This document shows, in pieces, positions 53,312 to 62,972 of a stretch of DNA of 64,000 bases. Each line of letters starts with the position of its first letter. The first letter of the stretch is position 1. A program made the position numbers and the translations under genes. Source of the stretch: Roseibacillus ishigakijimensis (GTDB taxonomy: Bacteria > Verrucomicrobiota > Verrucomicrobiia > Verrucomicrobiales > Akkermansiaceae); assembly GCF_016595415.1 (NCBI RefSeq), contig NZ_JAENIO010000010.1, positions 33,268 to 97,267 on the forward strand, in the 5' to 3' direction. The notes below the pieces were generated by a model. That model was not told the origin of the DNA. It did no database searches and worked only from the letters and a program-made list of their open reading frames with translations.

Positions 53312-56104
53312 ATGAGCCGCGTCTTCTCTCTCTCCCTAGCCTACTTCCGCCAGCATCCATTGCGGGTGGCGCTCACTTCCTTGGCCACCGCAGCGGCAGC
53401 CGCCATGGTCATCTGGGTCGTGAGTGGCTACGATGCCTTGCTCGGCACCTTTGACCGCTACGCCAATCTGGCGCTGGGCCGCTATCCGCTCTCGGTCGCC
53501 CCCATTAGCAACTTCAGCCAATACGCCCCCGGGGCCATTCCCTCCCCGGCGGAAAAATTCGTGCCTGAGGAGGCCATTCAACTCCTGCGAGACGACCCCG
53601 CCATTGCGGCCGCCGACCCCTTCTGGGTGAGCCAGCAGTATGCGCGCCCCTTCGTGAAGGAAGGGGAGACCCCCATCCCGCCCTACCTCCTGCCCGCCGC
53701 CCGTCTGGTCGGCACCGATGCGCCCGAGCCCCCCTTCGACCTCGTTGCCGGGCGTTGGCTCGAACCGAACAATAGAGAACACCCGACTGGAATCCTGAGC
53801 GAAATCGCCGCCACCGGGATGAAGATTGAGGTGGGTGACCACGTGCTCGTCGGCCCTCCCGGCCGTGTGACCAAGGTGGAGGTCATCGGCATTGTCGGAG
53901 GGGTGACCATCGAGGGATGGAATGCCCAGGTGGCCAGCTCGCAGCTCCTCACCCCCAGCGTCGGTGGGCTCTACGTGACCACGGCTTTGGCCGAGGAAAT
54001 ACTAGGCAAGCCCTCCGCTATCAGTTTTGTGGCGGTCGCGCTTGAGCCCGATACCGACCTCACCCCCTTCCGCTATCGTTGGGCGACCGAGTTGAGCAAG
54101 CTGAGCACGCCCTGTCAGTTTCAGGAGGCCCATGATGTGGAGGAAGCGCTCGACGAAAGTGCCTCCGCCGAAAACCTTTCTCTCCAGGCTCGCGCCGCCA
54201 CCATCGTCTCCACGCTGGCCGCTCTTTTCATCATCTTCAGCACGCTCAATATGGGGGTGAACGAGCGCGTTCGCCAGTTGGCGATTTTACGGGCGGTGGC
54301 GCTGACCCGTTGGCAAGTCGGGCTTCTCATTACCATCGAGGGGCTGCTCTTCGGCACCATCGGCTTTCTTGTTGGATGTGGAGCGGGAGCCACCATCATT
54401 TCCTGGGCCACCCACTCCGCGCCGGAACTCCTCACCAATGGCGCGGTCGTCGGTCGCAATAGCCTGCTTCTCGCCGCCTTCTGTTCCTATGGCGGAGCCC
54501 TCCTCGCCTCGCTGGTGCCCGCCATCCGCGCCATGCGGGTGCGCCCCATCGAGGCCATGAGTCCACCCACAGCGGCCGCGCATCCCTTGTTTTCCAAGAA
54601 GAGTCTCATCGGAGGGCTCGCCCTTCTCACGGTCTACCCCCTGCTTGCACTTGGCATTGAGCATCCTGATGGCGCCCCCTTCATCACTTTCATGTTCTCC
54701 GGATTGTTCGCCCTCTCGGCAGGACTCATTCTACTCGCCCCGAATATCGTGATGGCGGTGGACCGCTTGCTGAGTCCCCTGCTCGCTCGCCTGATGCGCA
54801 TTCCCGGCAAGCTACTGGCCAGTCAGATTTCGGGCAATCTCGGGCGCACCGTGGCTACGGCCTTGGCCCTGACGGTGGGCCTGGGATTCTTCGTCGCCAT
54901 CCAGACTTGGGGTCACTCCATGCTGAGTGGCTTTATGCCCGGCAGCTGGGCTCCGGATGCCCTCATCGGATTCAAGCCTCAAGGGATCGAGCGCTCCGTT
55001 GCCGAACAAGTCAGCGAATTTAAAGGAGTTAAAAAGAGCCTTCCCATCATCGTGGAGCAGCCCCGCCTCCTCCACGACCTCACCGATAGCGCGGTCCGAG
55101 CCACCGTAGTCCGGCAAGATAATGTGGTCATCGTCGGAGTTGATGCCGAGCCCGCCTTTGGAGGAGACGACCCGCTTTTCAAGTTCCGTTGGACCGAGGG
55201 AAATGCCGCCAGCGCGGTGGCGCAGCTCGCCAGCGGACGCGCCTGCATCGTGCCCGACCATTTCTTGACCGAAACCGGGCTTCAGGTTGGCGACTCCTTC
55301 GAGCTTGTCCCGCCGAACAACCCGACGCACCCAGTGAGCTACCGCATTGCCGGCGCGGTCAAACTTCCCGGCTGGCACTGGCAGACCAAGCCCACCGGTT
55401 TCCGCACCCGCACGCACCGCGCCGCCGCTCTCATCTTCGCCGACTATTCAAAGGTGGAGAGCGACTTCGACTTCCATTCTGCTTCTCACGCTTGGTTCGA
55501 CTATGATGCCGGCCTCACCACCCCGGACGAACTCGCCGCCTCTGCGCGCGACCTGTATGCGCAGGCTCTCGGGAAGGAGGCACCAGGAGTCGGCATCGGC
55601 GGTGCCCGCAATGACGAGCCCTACATCCAGCTCAACACCATTGATGACATCCGTGCTCTCGTGAATGGGCACGCCACCCAGTGGCTCTGGGTGCTGAGCC
55701 GTCTCCCCCTCATTGTCCTCGTCATCACCTCCATCGGCGTGTTGAACGCCCTCCTCGCTTCCGTGCAATCGCGGCGTTGGGAAATCGGGGTTCTCCGCGC
55801 CACCGGCATCACCCGCAGCACCATCGTGCGACTCATCCTTGCGGAAGGACTTCTTTTGGGTGCAGTGGCTTGTGTGTTGAGTTTGGGGTTCGGGGTGCTG
55901 GCCGGCTGGTGCGGCGCGGGCATCTCGCAAGACATCAGCTTCTTCGGCGGCATGCCCCCCGAGTTGGTCGTTCCATGGTCGGAGATTGCCCAGGGTTTCG
56001 CCATCGTCCTCCTGCTCTCCACCCTCGCCTCCCTTTGGCCAGCCCTCTCCATCGGCCGCAAAAAGCCCCTCGACCTCCTGCAAGAAGGAAGGGGTTCGTT
56101 TTAA
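53312..56104 (+). CDS. FtsX/MacB-type ABC transporter permease, duplicated form
   Basis: A 930-residue permease with two FtsX-type modules. The first has an N-terminal helix, a periplasmic domain (about 45-270) and three helices near residues 290-420 (LAALFIIFSTLNMGVNERVRQLAILRAVALT, in part). The second has its own periplasmic part (about 545-775) and closes with three helices (ITSIGVLNALLASVQSRRWEIGVLRATGITR, in part). This 10-helix layout resembles LolC/E-like or antimicrobial-peptide and lipid exporters rather than MacB proper. The substrate is unknown. It is the last gene of the operon. Confidence 0.92.
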   Translation: MSRVFSLSLAYFRQHPLRVALTSLATAAAAAMVIWVVSGYDALLGTFDRYANLALGRYPLSVAPISNFSQYAPGAIPSPAEKFVPEEAIQLLRDDPAIAAADPFWVSQQYARPFVKEGETPIPPYLLPAARLVGTDAPEPPFDLVAGRWLEPNNREHPTGILSEIAATGMKIEVGDHVLVGPPGRVTKVEVIGIVGGVTIEGWNAQVASSQLLTPSVGGLYVTTALAEEILGKPSAISFVAVALEPDTDLTPFRYRWATELSKLSTPCQFQEAHDVEEALDESASAENLSLQARAATIVSTLAALFIIFSTLNMGVNERVRQLAILRAVALTRWQVGLLITIEGLLFGTIGFLVGCGAGATIISWATHSAPELLTNGAVVGRNSLLLAAFCSYGGALLASLVPAIRAMRVRPIEAMSPPTAAAHPLFSKKSLIGGLALLTVYPLLALGIEHPDGAPFITFMFSGLFALSAGLILLAPNIVMAVDRLLSPLLARLMRIPGKLLASQISGNLGRTVATALALTVGLGFFVAIQTWGHSMLSGFMPGSWAPDALIGFKPQGIERSVAEQVSEFKGVKKSLPIIVEQPRLLHDLTDSAVRATVVRQDNVVIVGVDAEPAFGGDDPLFKFRWTEGNAASAVAQLASGRACIVPDHFLTETGLQVGDSFELVPPNNPTHPVSYRIAGAVKLPGWHWQTKPTGFRTRTHRAAALIFADYSKVESDFDFHSASHAWFDYDAGLTTPDELAASARDLYAQALGKEAPGVGIGGARNDEPYIQLNTIDDIRALVNGHATQWLWVLSRLPLIVLVITSIGVLNALLASVQSRRWEIGVLRATGITRSTIVRLILAEGLLLGAVACVLSLGFGVLAGWCGAGISQDISFFGGMPPELVVPWSEIAQGFAIVLLLSTLASLWPALSIGRKKPLDLLQEGRGSF

Positions 56105-56288
56105 ATGAGCGATTGCGGATGCTTCGGCGAGGCGTTCCTACCGGAAACTGAAGCCGGACGTAGAGAATGGATATTTTTCGTCCAAATAGGAATTTCTGAG
56201 TGAAAGGTGGCAATTCTTTTTCATTCTTCTCAGAGCCTACGACTAAGGTGGACTTCATGCGCTACCGATGTCCTTTCCTCCCCCCTCC

Positions 56289-59144
56289 TCATCGCAAGCT
56301 CACCTTGAGCCGCGTAAAGTGTTTGCCCGGAGCGGCGAGGATATTCTCCGCTCGTTCCATCACTTGCAGACAGCGACCTTCCCCATCGTCAATCACACTG
56401 CCCGAAGGCACGGGCCCGTCCCCGGGAAAGGTGGTGAAAAGAATCTGGGTGGAAGCGTCTTCCCCCGATGACCAGGACTGCAGATCCTGGCTCACCTCCA
56501 AATCGTAGCGGAAAGCCCCGCTGTAGAGAATGCCATCATCCATCCCGGCAAAACCGACCGCCCGGGGAAAGGTGAAAACCTGTGAGAAAGTGCCATCGAC
56601 ATAGCCTACTTCGATGGACAACACCCCGGCATCCGCCACCTCCGCATCCAGCCCAAGCGCTTTTTCCATGAAGAAAGGCAACTTGTCGCCATCGGCATCG
56701 GTGGTGAGGGTGGAGCGCACCCACTGGCGGACGGGAGATTGAGCCGCCTCATCCCTGGCCACCACCACGGGAAAGCCATAGGTATCGAAAGTCAGCAAGC
56801 TCTCCCCCGCATTGGCCAAGAGAGTCCCGCCCTCTCTCAACTCCGGCTGGGCCCGCCCGGCATAGCCTTCGTAAGCCAACCAGGAGATGCCTGGATTGAG
56901 CCCGCCTTCTTCATGAATCAGCAAGCGCGAATCGCCCTCCGGGGTCGTGGCCAAGGCGAGATTCGAGACCGAGAAACGGCTCCCCGCCAGCGCGGTGCGT
57001 TGCCAGGCAGAAGGAGTGCTATTGACATTGGTGGTGGCGTAGACCCGGTTGCCATCGGCGTAGGCGGCATCCAAAGAGGCTCCCCGCCAGGCCACCGCAT
57101 ACTGATCGGGCACCGCATCAGAGCTTCCGAAGTCCTGCACGGTCTCGTCCTCCCAGCCGGAGAGATCGGTGTAACGAGCACCCAGAGTGGAGCCTTGCTT
57201 GCCCAGCAAGGCCACCCGTCCAGCGCTCGCCGCTGCCACGATGTCAGTGTAGCCCGTCTCCGGGCTCTCGGCTTCGAAGGCCTCCTCCAAGTCGGAACGG
57301 CGCTGCCCCGAAGTGTCGAAGGCCCAGTAACCAAGTTCGGCTTGTCCAAGCAGGCCCGAAACACTCCGAAAAACGTAGAATCCGTATTCGTCCCCGGCCA
57401 CCGCGAAAGTGGTCACTCCGCCCGAAAACTGAGGCACAGTAGCATTGAGCACCTCCTCCATGCCAAGGAACTCCCCGGCCTCGAAGCGATGGATGCGCAC
57501 CCGACGGCGAACCGATCCCCCCAGGGATTGCGGCTGCGTCAGGGTGTGGGTCAGGACATGAAAGCCATCCTGCCCCACGCCTGCAACGAGTGCATCTGCC
57601 AGGGAATATGTGGCGCCATTGGCGATGCCCAACTCCAAATTGGTGAATTGCTCGCTGCCGTCCGCGCCAAGGTAAGCAAAGGTCACCTGCGCGGCGCTGG
57701 GATAAACCATCCCGACCGAGCCGCAGGAGCTGACCGCCAGATCCGCAGCCAATTCCTCTTCGTCACCCACCCCCGAGAGACTCAGGTTCGCGCGCTGGAA
57801 GGGAAAGCTCCGATCGATGACGACCCGATCATCGAGACCATTCTCGCGCGTGGCATAGACTGCGGTGCGCCCTAGGGAATCGACGGCAAGCGCGCTCTCC
57901 GCAGGTTCCCCGGCGAAATTGGCGGGCGGGCCAAAGACCGGTGTGGCCGACCAGGAATCCGTGCCGAGGCGCTCCCCCTGGTAGAAAAACCATTCGTTGC
58001 GCCCCCCGTCCAGCGCCACGTAAGAGACCCGGGGCTGATTTTGCTCATCGAGGAGCAGGTCAAAGGAATCGAATCCGGTCGGCTGGTTTCCACTCCCGGG
58101 CAAGCTCAGGTCGGCCGCCACATTTTCAGAAAAAGTGGAAACCTGCTGCCCACCCAGGCCGAAGGTCACCTGACGACGGAGATAAAGAGCGCCCTCCGTG
58201 CCGTCGCTGGCCTCGCCCGCACAGAAAAAGTGAGCAATGCCACCAGCGATCTCCATGTCGAATTCAAAGAAATCGCGATTCTGGTTCGCATTCGGCCCTT
58301 CGGCGAGCATGAGCGGGGTGTCCCAGGACGTATTCGGATTGGGAAAAAAGGTGCTGCGGCGCTGGGTCACGAGGTAATCACCATCGCGGTAAAACCCGAT
58401 GACCGGCCCGAGCGAGCCCAAGGCCGTTCCCACTTGGGGCAAGGGGTCTCGATCAATCACCGGGAAAGTTCCCACCAGGGGTTGGCTCGTCGCCGGGTCA
58501 ATGACATCGCTGGTGACAAAGGACAGCTCCCCCACCTTGGTGGCCAGGGCCAGGGTCGGACCACTGCCCGAGCCCTTCTTCACAAAAGCCACCTGCACCA
58601 CCACCTCGCCATTGCTATTCTCGCTCACCTCCAGCGAGGGACGGGCCAATTTCCGATCCGCTCCATCCTCCGGAAGGTCGGTTGAAATGGTTTCGACCAA
58701 CTTCCAGGACTGGCTATCCCCCAAATCCTCTCCCGGGCGATAAGTGCGGTAATTCAAATAAGAGCCCCATTGCAGGACACAATGCAAGGTCCCCTTGCTA
58801 TCCACGGCCAAGTCCACCGCGTCCATTTGATTCGAGACGTCAGTCAGAGCTGTCACCGCAGGACCCGCCACCCAATCCGAACCATCGAAATAGCGGTATT
58901 GCATCTGGTGAAAACTGGACGAGATGGACTCCACTCCCACCACGTGGTAGCCACCCGCCGCATCAGCCACCATCGCGACCTCCGCAAAGTCCGGCTCACC
59001 CATCCCTCCTTCTCCCTCGGGCGAAGCCGTATTAGAAATATCGTAGATCGTGCCGGCCTCCACCAGCGGCCCACTGGCAAGGGCGAGGAAAGCAGAACCA
59101 AAAAGGGCACGGGCAGAATGAGAAGAGCGAGAGGAATTCATCAT
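56289..59144 (-). CDS. Large secreted beta-propeller-like protein
   Basis: A 951-residue exported protein with a signal peptide (about 1-30). The bulk consists of many similar beta-rich units with segments such as DLAVDSKGTLHCVLQWG, LLLDEQNQPRVSYVALDGG and ALAVDSLGRTAVYATREN, as in sialidase-like or YVTN-type propellers. Near the C terminus a DADGDKLPFFMEKALGLD unit and a YDLEVSQDLQSWSSG unit are typical of Verrucomicrobiota secreted proteins. No catalytic motif was recognised. A role as a surface or secreted binding protein is inference. It is 184 bases from the convergent permease gene. Confidence 0.75.
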   Translation of the reverse strand: MMNSSRSSHSARALFGSAFLALASGPLVEAGTIYDISNTASPEGEGGMGEPDFAEVAMVADAAGGYHVVGVESISSSFHQMQYRYFDGSDWVAGPAVTALTDVSNQMDAVDLAVDSKGTLHCVLQWGSYLNYRTYRPGEDLGDSQSWKLVETISTDLPEDGADRKLARPSLEVSENSNGEVVVQVAFVKKGSGSGPTLALATKVGELSFVTSDVIDPATSQPLVGTFPVIDRDPLPQVGTALGSLGPVIGFYRDGDYLVTQRRSTFFPNPNTSWDTPLMLAEGPNANQNRDFFEFDMEIAGGIAHFFCAGEASDGTEGALYLRRQVTFGLGGQQVSTFSENVAADLSLPGSGNQPTGFDSFDLLLDEQNQPRVSYVALDGGRNEWFFYQGERLGTDSWSATPVFGPPANFAGEPAESALAVDSLGRTAVYATRENGLDDRVVIDRSFPFQRANLSLSGVGDEEELAADLAVSSCGSVGMVYPSAAQVTFAYLGADGSEQFTNLELGIANGATYSLADALVAGVGQDGFHVLTHTLTQPQSLGGSVRRRVRIHRFEAGEFLGMEEVLNATVPQFSGGVTTFAVAGDEYGFYVFRSVSGLLGQAELGYWAFDTSGQRRSDLEEAFEAESPETGYTDIVAAASAGRVALLGKQGSTLGARYTDLSGWEDETVQDFGSSDAVPDQYAVAWRGASLDAAYADGNRVYATTNVNSTPSAWQRTALAGSRFSVSNLALATTPEGDSRLLIHEEGGLNPGISWLAYEGYAGRAQPELREGGTLLANAGESLLTFDTYGFPVVVARDEAAQSPVRQWVRSTLTTDADGDKLPFFMEKALGLDAEVADAGVLSIEVGYVDGTFSQVFTFPRAVGFAGMDDGILYSGAFRYDLEVSQDLQSWSSGEDASTQILFTTFPGDGPVPSGSVIDDGEGRCLQVMERAENILAAPGKHFTRLKVSLR

Positions 59145-59229
59145 GAGAACGGTCGTTTTCTGTGCAACCGAAGCTCTAACAAACCATTTTCAAGAAGGGA
59201 AAATCTTTTACTCACCCTTCCTGCCGCCC

Positions 59230-60081
59230 TCAATCGTCCTTCTTCTGATAAACCCTTACATAGTCAATCAGATACCTACTGGGATAGCTCGCTTTATCAG
59301 GATCACCCCCGCGATCGCCCCCGAGGGCCAAATTCAGCCGCAAGCGCTGGGGCTCGTGAAAGGGAGACTTCCGCTCGCCCACTTCATTGACAGTATCCTT
59401 CAACAAAGTGGTATTCAGCACCCGGCCATCAACGGAGAGAACGATCTTTTCTGGAGTCCACTCCATCACCCAAGTGTGGAATTCCTGGTCCCAATCCTCT
59501 CCCCCGATCTCGGCCATGGGGAGGTAGCCCGTGTCCCACTTGGCCCGTCCGCCCGGCCCGGCCCAAGCCACGTTGGCGAGCAAACCGTGGTTGTAGTATT
59601 CCATCAAATCAATCTCCCCCGCATGAGGCCAACGGCCATGACCGGTGGTCCAGATGGCCGGCCAGAGCCCTTCTTCGGTCACGATCTTAGCCCGAATTTC
59701 AAACCACCCATAGGTCCAGGCATACTCGGGCTTGCTGTGCAGAGAGGCTGAGGTGTATTCCGCGAAGGGTCGACTGCGCCGCCAGGAGCGGGAATCCTCG
59801 CGATAGTGGGGGTTCACCACTTTCTCCCGACGGGCCTCAATCACCAGATGGCCCCCTTCGCAGAAGGCGTTCTCCTTCTGATACCACTGGTCTTCCTCGT
59901 TGCGGGTGAAGCCTTCTTCAAAATGCCAGACCTCTTCATCCGGCGGACCATCCTCACTGAATTCCTGGGAAAAGACCAGTTGGTAGCCTGCGGGCGCATC
60001 CCCTGCAGTCGTTTCCTCTTCGGCAGCGACGCAAAGAGCCAAGGCCATGCTGATTCCGGGCACAAATTTCATACCGGCCAT
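59230..60081 (-). CDS. Glycoside hydrolase family 16 (beta-glucanase type)
   Basis: A 283-residue exported GH16 enzyme. The catalytic motif is GEIDLMEYY with nucleophile E156 and acid/base E161. WFEIRAKIVTEEGLWPAIWT and the terminal YLIDYVRVYQ are standard for the family. GH16 members cleave beta-1,3, beta-1,4 or mixed glucans and algal galactans; laminarin-type glucan is the most likely substrate for this short non-modular form, but that is inference. The ATG at 60081 gives a weak signal peptide (MKFVPGISMALALCVAA after the first three residues). It is 85 bases upstream of the large secreted protein and in the same direction. Confidence 0.92.
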   Translation of the reverse strand: MAGMKFVPGISMALALCVAAEEETTAGDAPAGYQLVFSQEFSEDGPPDEEVWHFEEGFTRNEEDQWYQKENAFCEGGHLVIEARREKVVNPHYREDSRSWRRSRPFAEYTSASLHSKPEYAWTYGWFEIRAKIVTEEGLWPAIWTTGHGRWPHAGEIDLMEYYNHGLLANVAWAGPGGRAKWDTGYLPMAEIGGEDWDQEFHTWVMEWTPEKIVLSVDGRVLNTTLLKDTVNEVGERKSPFHEPQRLRLNLALGGDRGGDPDKASYPSRYLIDYVRVYQKKDD

Positions 60082-60334
60082 ACTCACTCCTTTGCACGAT
60101 CTTTCAATGGCAGGCATGAGAAAAAAGGCCTCGAAGGTCGAGAAAAGCGTCGAATATCGGACCCAAACAAACCTCCCGGAAAGCCCTCCGCAGGGGGCTC
60201 TTCGTTCACAAGAGAACCCACTGAAAACGAGAAATCCGATCACGACAAACTACTCATATGAATAAATCTGATTAGGGGAATTGTCACTTTAGAAAATGTG
60301 CTCTGCCATAGGTATAAGCGTTTTTAAAAAACCC

Positions 60335-61204
60335 ATGAACTTTTCATCTCCATTTACTTCCTTGGGTAGAAGAAGCCTTTTCGGCCTACTCTTTCTCAGT
60401 TCAATAACCATTTCGCTGGCATTCCCACCTGCCCCGGGCATCGAGCTACGGGGAGTTGTTCGAGGCGAATACGGATGGGCTCTCGACGATGGATTGACCA
60501 CCCTCGTGATCCTCGCGAATGGAGACGAAATAGCGCGCACAACCCTCAGGCAATCGGTGCGAGTGGGTGAAAGCTTCCGAATCCAATTGCCGGTCGATCT
60601 CAACAAACTATCCGGCCCCTACCGGGAGGGAACGATTGGTGTCGACCCGGCTGTATCCTTCACTATCCGACTGGAACGCGACGGCCGCGACCTCCCCATC
60701 AGTCGGGCTCAAGGCAGCGATCTGCTGGCCAACGCCAAAGCAGCGGATGTGCTCTGGCTCGAACTGCAGGTGGGGAACGATTTGGACGGGGATGGGTTGC
60801 CGGATTCCTGGGAACAAAGCCAAATGTATCTCGCCGGCATCCTCGATTGGGACCTCACCAGAATCACTCCCGAAGGAGACTTGGATGGAGATGGCATGTC
60901 CAATCGGGAAGAATATATCGCCGGGACATTCGCTTATCTCTTCTCAGATGCCATTCATCTGGAAATTGATGAAATCCACGAAAGTGGCTGGGCCGAGCTC
61001 TCCTTTCTCTCCGTCATCGACAAAATGTATCAGCTGGAGTGCAGCGCGGACGGAGTCAACTGGCACCCCGTCGCATTTTCCACAAATGGAGAGGCCGGAC
61101 TGCTCGCCGAGACCCTACGCGCACAGGACACTTCCTATCAAACTCTCCATGTGCCCCCTCCCCTCGATGACACCCATCAGTTCTTCCGCATTGTCGTCTA
61201 CTAA
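60335..61204 (+). CDS. Secreted protein with calcium-type D-x-D-G repeats, first of a three-gene cluster
   Basis: A 289-residue exported protein. The signal is RRSLFGLLFLSSITISLAFP. The N-terminal half is beta-rich. Residues about 150-200 hold two thrombospondin-3/EF-like loops, NDLDGDGLPDSWEQ and GDLDGDGMSNREEYIAGT, often seen in secreted Verrucomicrobiota proteins. The C-terminal part (YQLECSADGVNWHPVAF) resembles the domain that precedes sorting signals in such proteins. An in-frame ATG at 60296 would add 13 residues. The next gene begins 15 bases after its stop in the same frame. Confidence 0.75.
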   Translation: MNFSSPFTSLGRRSLFGLLFLSSITISLAFPPAPGIELRGVVRGEYGWALDDGLTTLVILANGDEIARTTLRQSVRVGESFRIQLPVDLNKLSGPYREGTIGVDPAVSFTIRLERDGRDLPISRAQGSDLLANAKAADVLWLELQVGNDLDGDGLPDSWEQSQMYLAGILDWDLTRITPEGDLDGDGMSNREEYIAGTFAYLFSDAIHLEIDEIHESGWAELSFLSVIDKMYQLECSADGVNWHPVAFSTNGEAGLLAETLRAQDTSYQTLHVPPPLDDTHQFFRIVVY

Positions 61205-61219
61205 ACCCTTCGCCTTCCC

Positions 61220-62950
61220 CTGAACACCCGCACTCTCACCGCACTCCTCACTCTCTCACTCCATCCTCTTGCCAGCGCACAATACCGGACCGAATCCTAC
61301 TCCCTGCGCGCGGGCTGGAATGCACTTTACCTCACACAGGATCTTTCGGACCGCACCGTCGATCAGGTTCTGGCAGCCTACCCGGACATCAGCGAAGTCT
61401 GGCAGTGGAATCCGCAAGGGCTCGATCCCGTCCTTCTCGGGCCCAACGCCGAGCCAACCACGGGCAATGAATGGCTGGTCTGGCGTCGCGGAGGGGAGTC
61501 GAGCTTCAGCGTTTTCTCTGAGAACACCGGCTACCTCTTTCGTCTCACCGACACCGCTCCCAGCCAAACGCTGTCTTTAAAAGGCAAAGTTGTGCCTCCT
61601 GAGATCCTCTGGCGAAATGACGGTCTCAATTTGATCGGCTTTCCCATTGCCAGCGATAACACCACCGCGCTGAGCAATTTCCTCAAAGATGGCGGGCTCT
61701 TGGATAGCTCGACGCAAATCTACGAATACTACCCCGGGCCTCTGGGAGAAAATAATCCCGCCGCGACCATCCCCCGCTACGCCCTCGCCGAACGAGGGGA
61801 AGCCTTTTGGATTCGCTCCGGGCGCTACTCCAACTACTATGGCCCCCTGCAAGTCAATGTGCCCTTGGCCTCCAACGGGCTGGACTTTGGCTCCGGAGGA
61901 AGCGTCAAACGGCTGACTCTTAAAAATTTTTCCAACACCGAAATGACGGTCAATTTGGAAAACATCGCTTCAGAGTCTGCTCCGGGAGAGACGGCCATCC
62001 CTTCCAAACCGGGGCTCCTGGTGCAAAGCCGCGATGGGGAAACCGGACTCTATACTTATGAGCCAATGGGTGACACCCACACCCTCACGATTCCTCCCAA
62101 TTCCTCCACGGGACTGACCCTCGGATTGGATCGAACCAGTCTCACAGGTTCCGCCGACGGGAACTACGCCAGCGTGCTCAAGATCACCGATGGAAAGGAT
62201 ATGCAGGAAGTTTATCTCCCTGTCACTGCAGAAGAATCAACCCTCGCGGGCCTGTGGGTGGGCGAAGCCGCGGTCACCCAGGTGCAAAACCAATTGCAAC
62301 GCTTCCTCCGTGACGAGAATGGCAACCACATTCTTGATGAGAACGGCCAGTATATCCTCGTTTCCACCGAACAAGGCCTGAACGAGACCGATCAATCGTT
62401 CCCACTCCGTTTTATCATTCACTGCACACCCACGGGCGAGGCCACTCTTCTCTCTGAGATTTACCAAGGAGTCATTGCCTAAGACCCCGATGGCACTCCT
62501 CACTTGGGGCTCTGCACGAGCGAGTCCCTCATTTTGCCAGACTACCTCTCCGATGGGGCCAAGATGAGCGTCGTCCATCTTCCGCGCAATGTCGTGGAGG
62601 CCATGTCTGGAGCCTTCGGCCCTGGCGCCGATCTCACCACAACCATCGATCTCGGCGCCGGAGCCCCCTCCAATCCCTTCCTTCACAGTTATCATCCCGA
62701 TCACGACAATCTGGATGCCCGCTTCGAGAACACCTTGCCAGCGGGAACGGAAAGTCACCGCGTGATCCGCACCATGCATTTCGAATTTGATGAAGCTCCC
62801 CCCACAGGCTTGGGACCCAGCTGGGGAGTCAGTCTCCTCAGCGGAACCTTCACCGAAACCCTCGACGGATTACACAAACAAGACCTTCAAACCCAAGGTG
62901 ACTTTATTCTCAGAAAAGTCAGCGATCTCGACACCCTCATCCAACCTTAA
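61220..62950 (+). pseudogene. Secreted protein with CTG start and an in-frame TAA, second of the cluster
   Basis: Read through, about 577 codons. The only possible initiation codon between the preceding stop (61202-61204) and the body is CTG at 61220, giving a good signal peptide (LNTRTLTALLTLSLHPLASAQ, shown to one residue past the signal). The body is a beta-rich extracellular protein with units such as RAGWNALYLTQDL and GETAIPSKPGLLV. A TAA at 62480-62482 interrupts the frame between GVIA and DPDGTPHLG, and the same frame then continues for 156 open codons to 62950. One substitution would restore it, so this is either a recent pseudogene or a sequence error. If translated from CTG it ends at 62479 with 420 codons. 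Confidence 0.72.
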
Positions 62951-62972
62951 ACCGACCAACACCACGTCCAAT

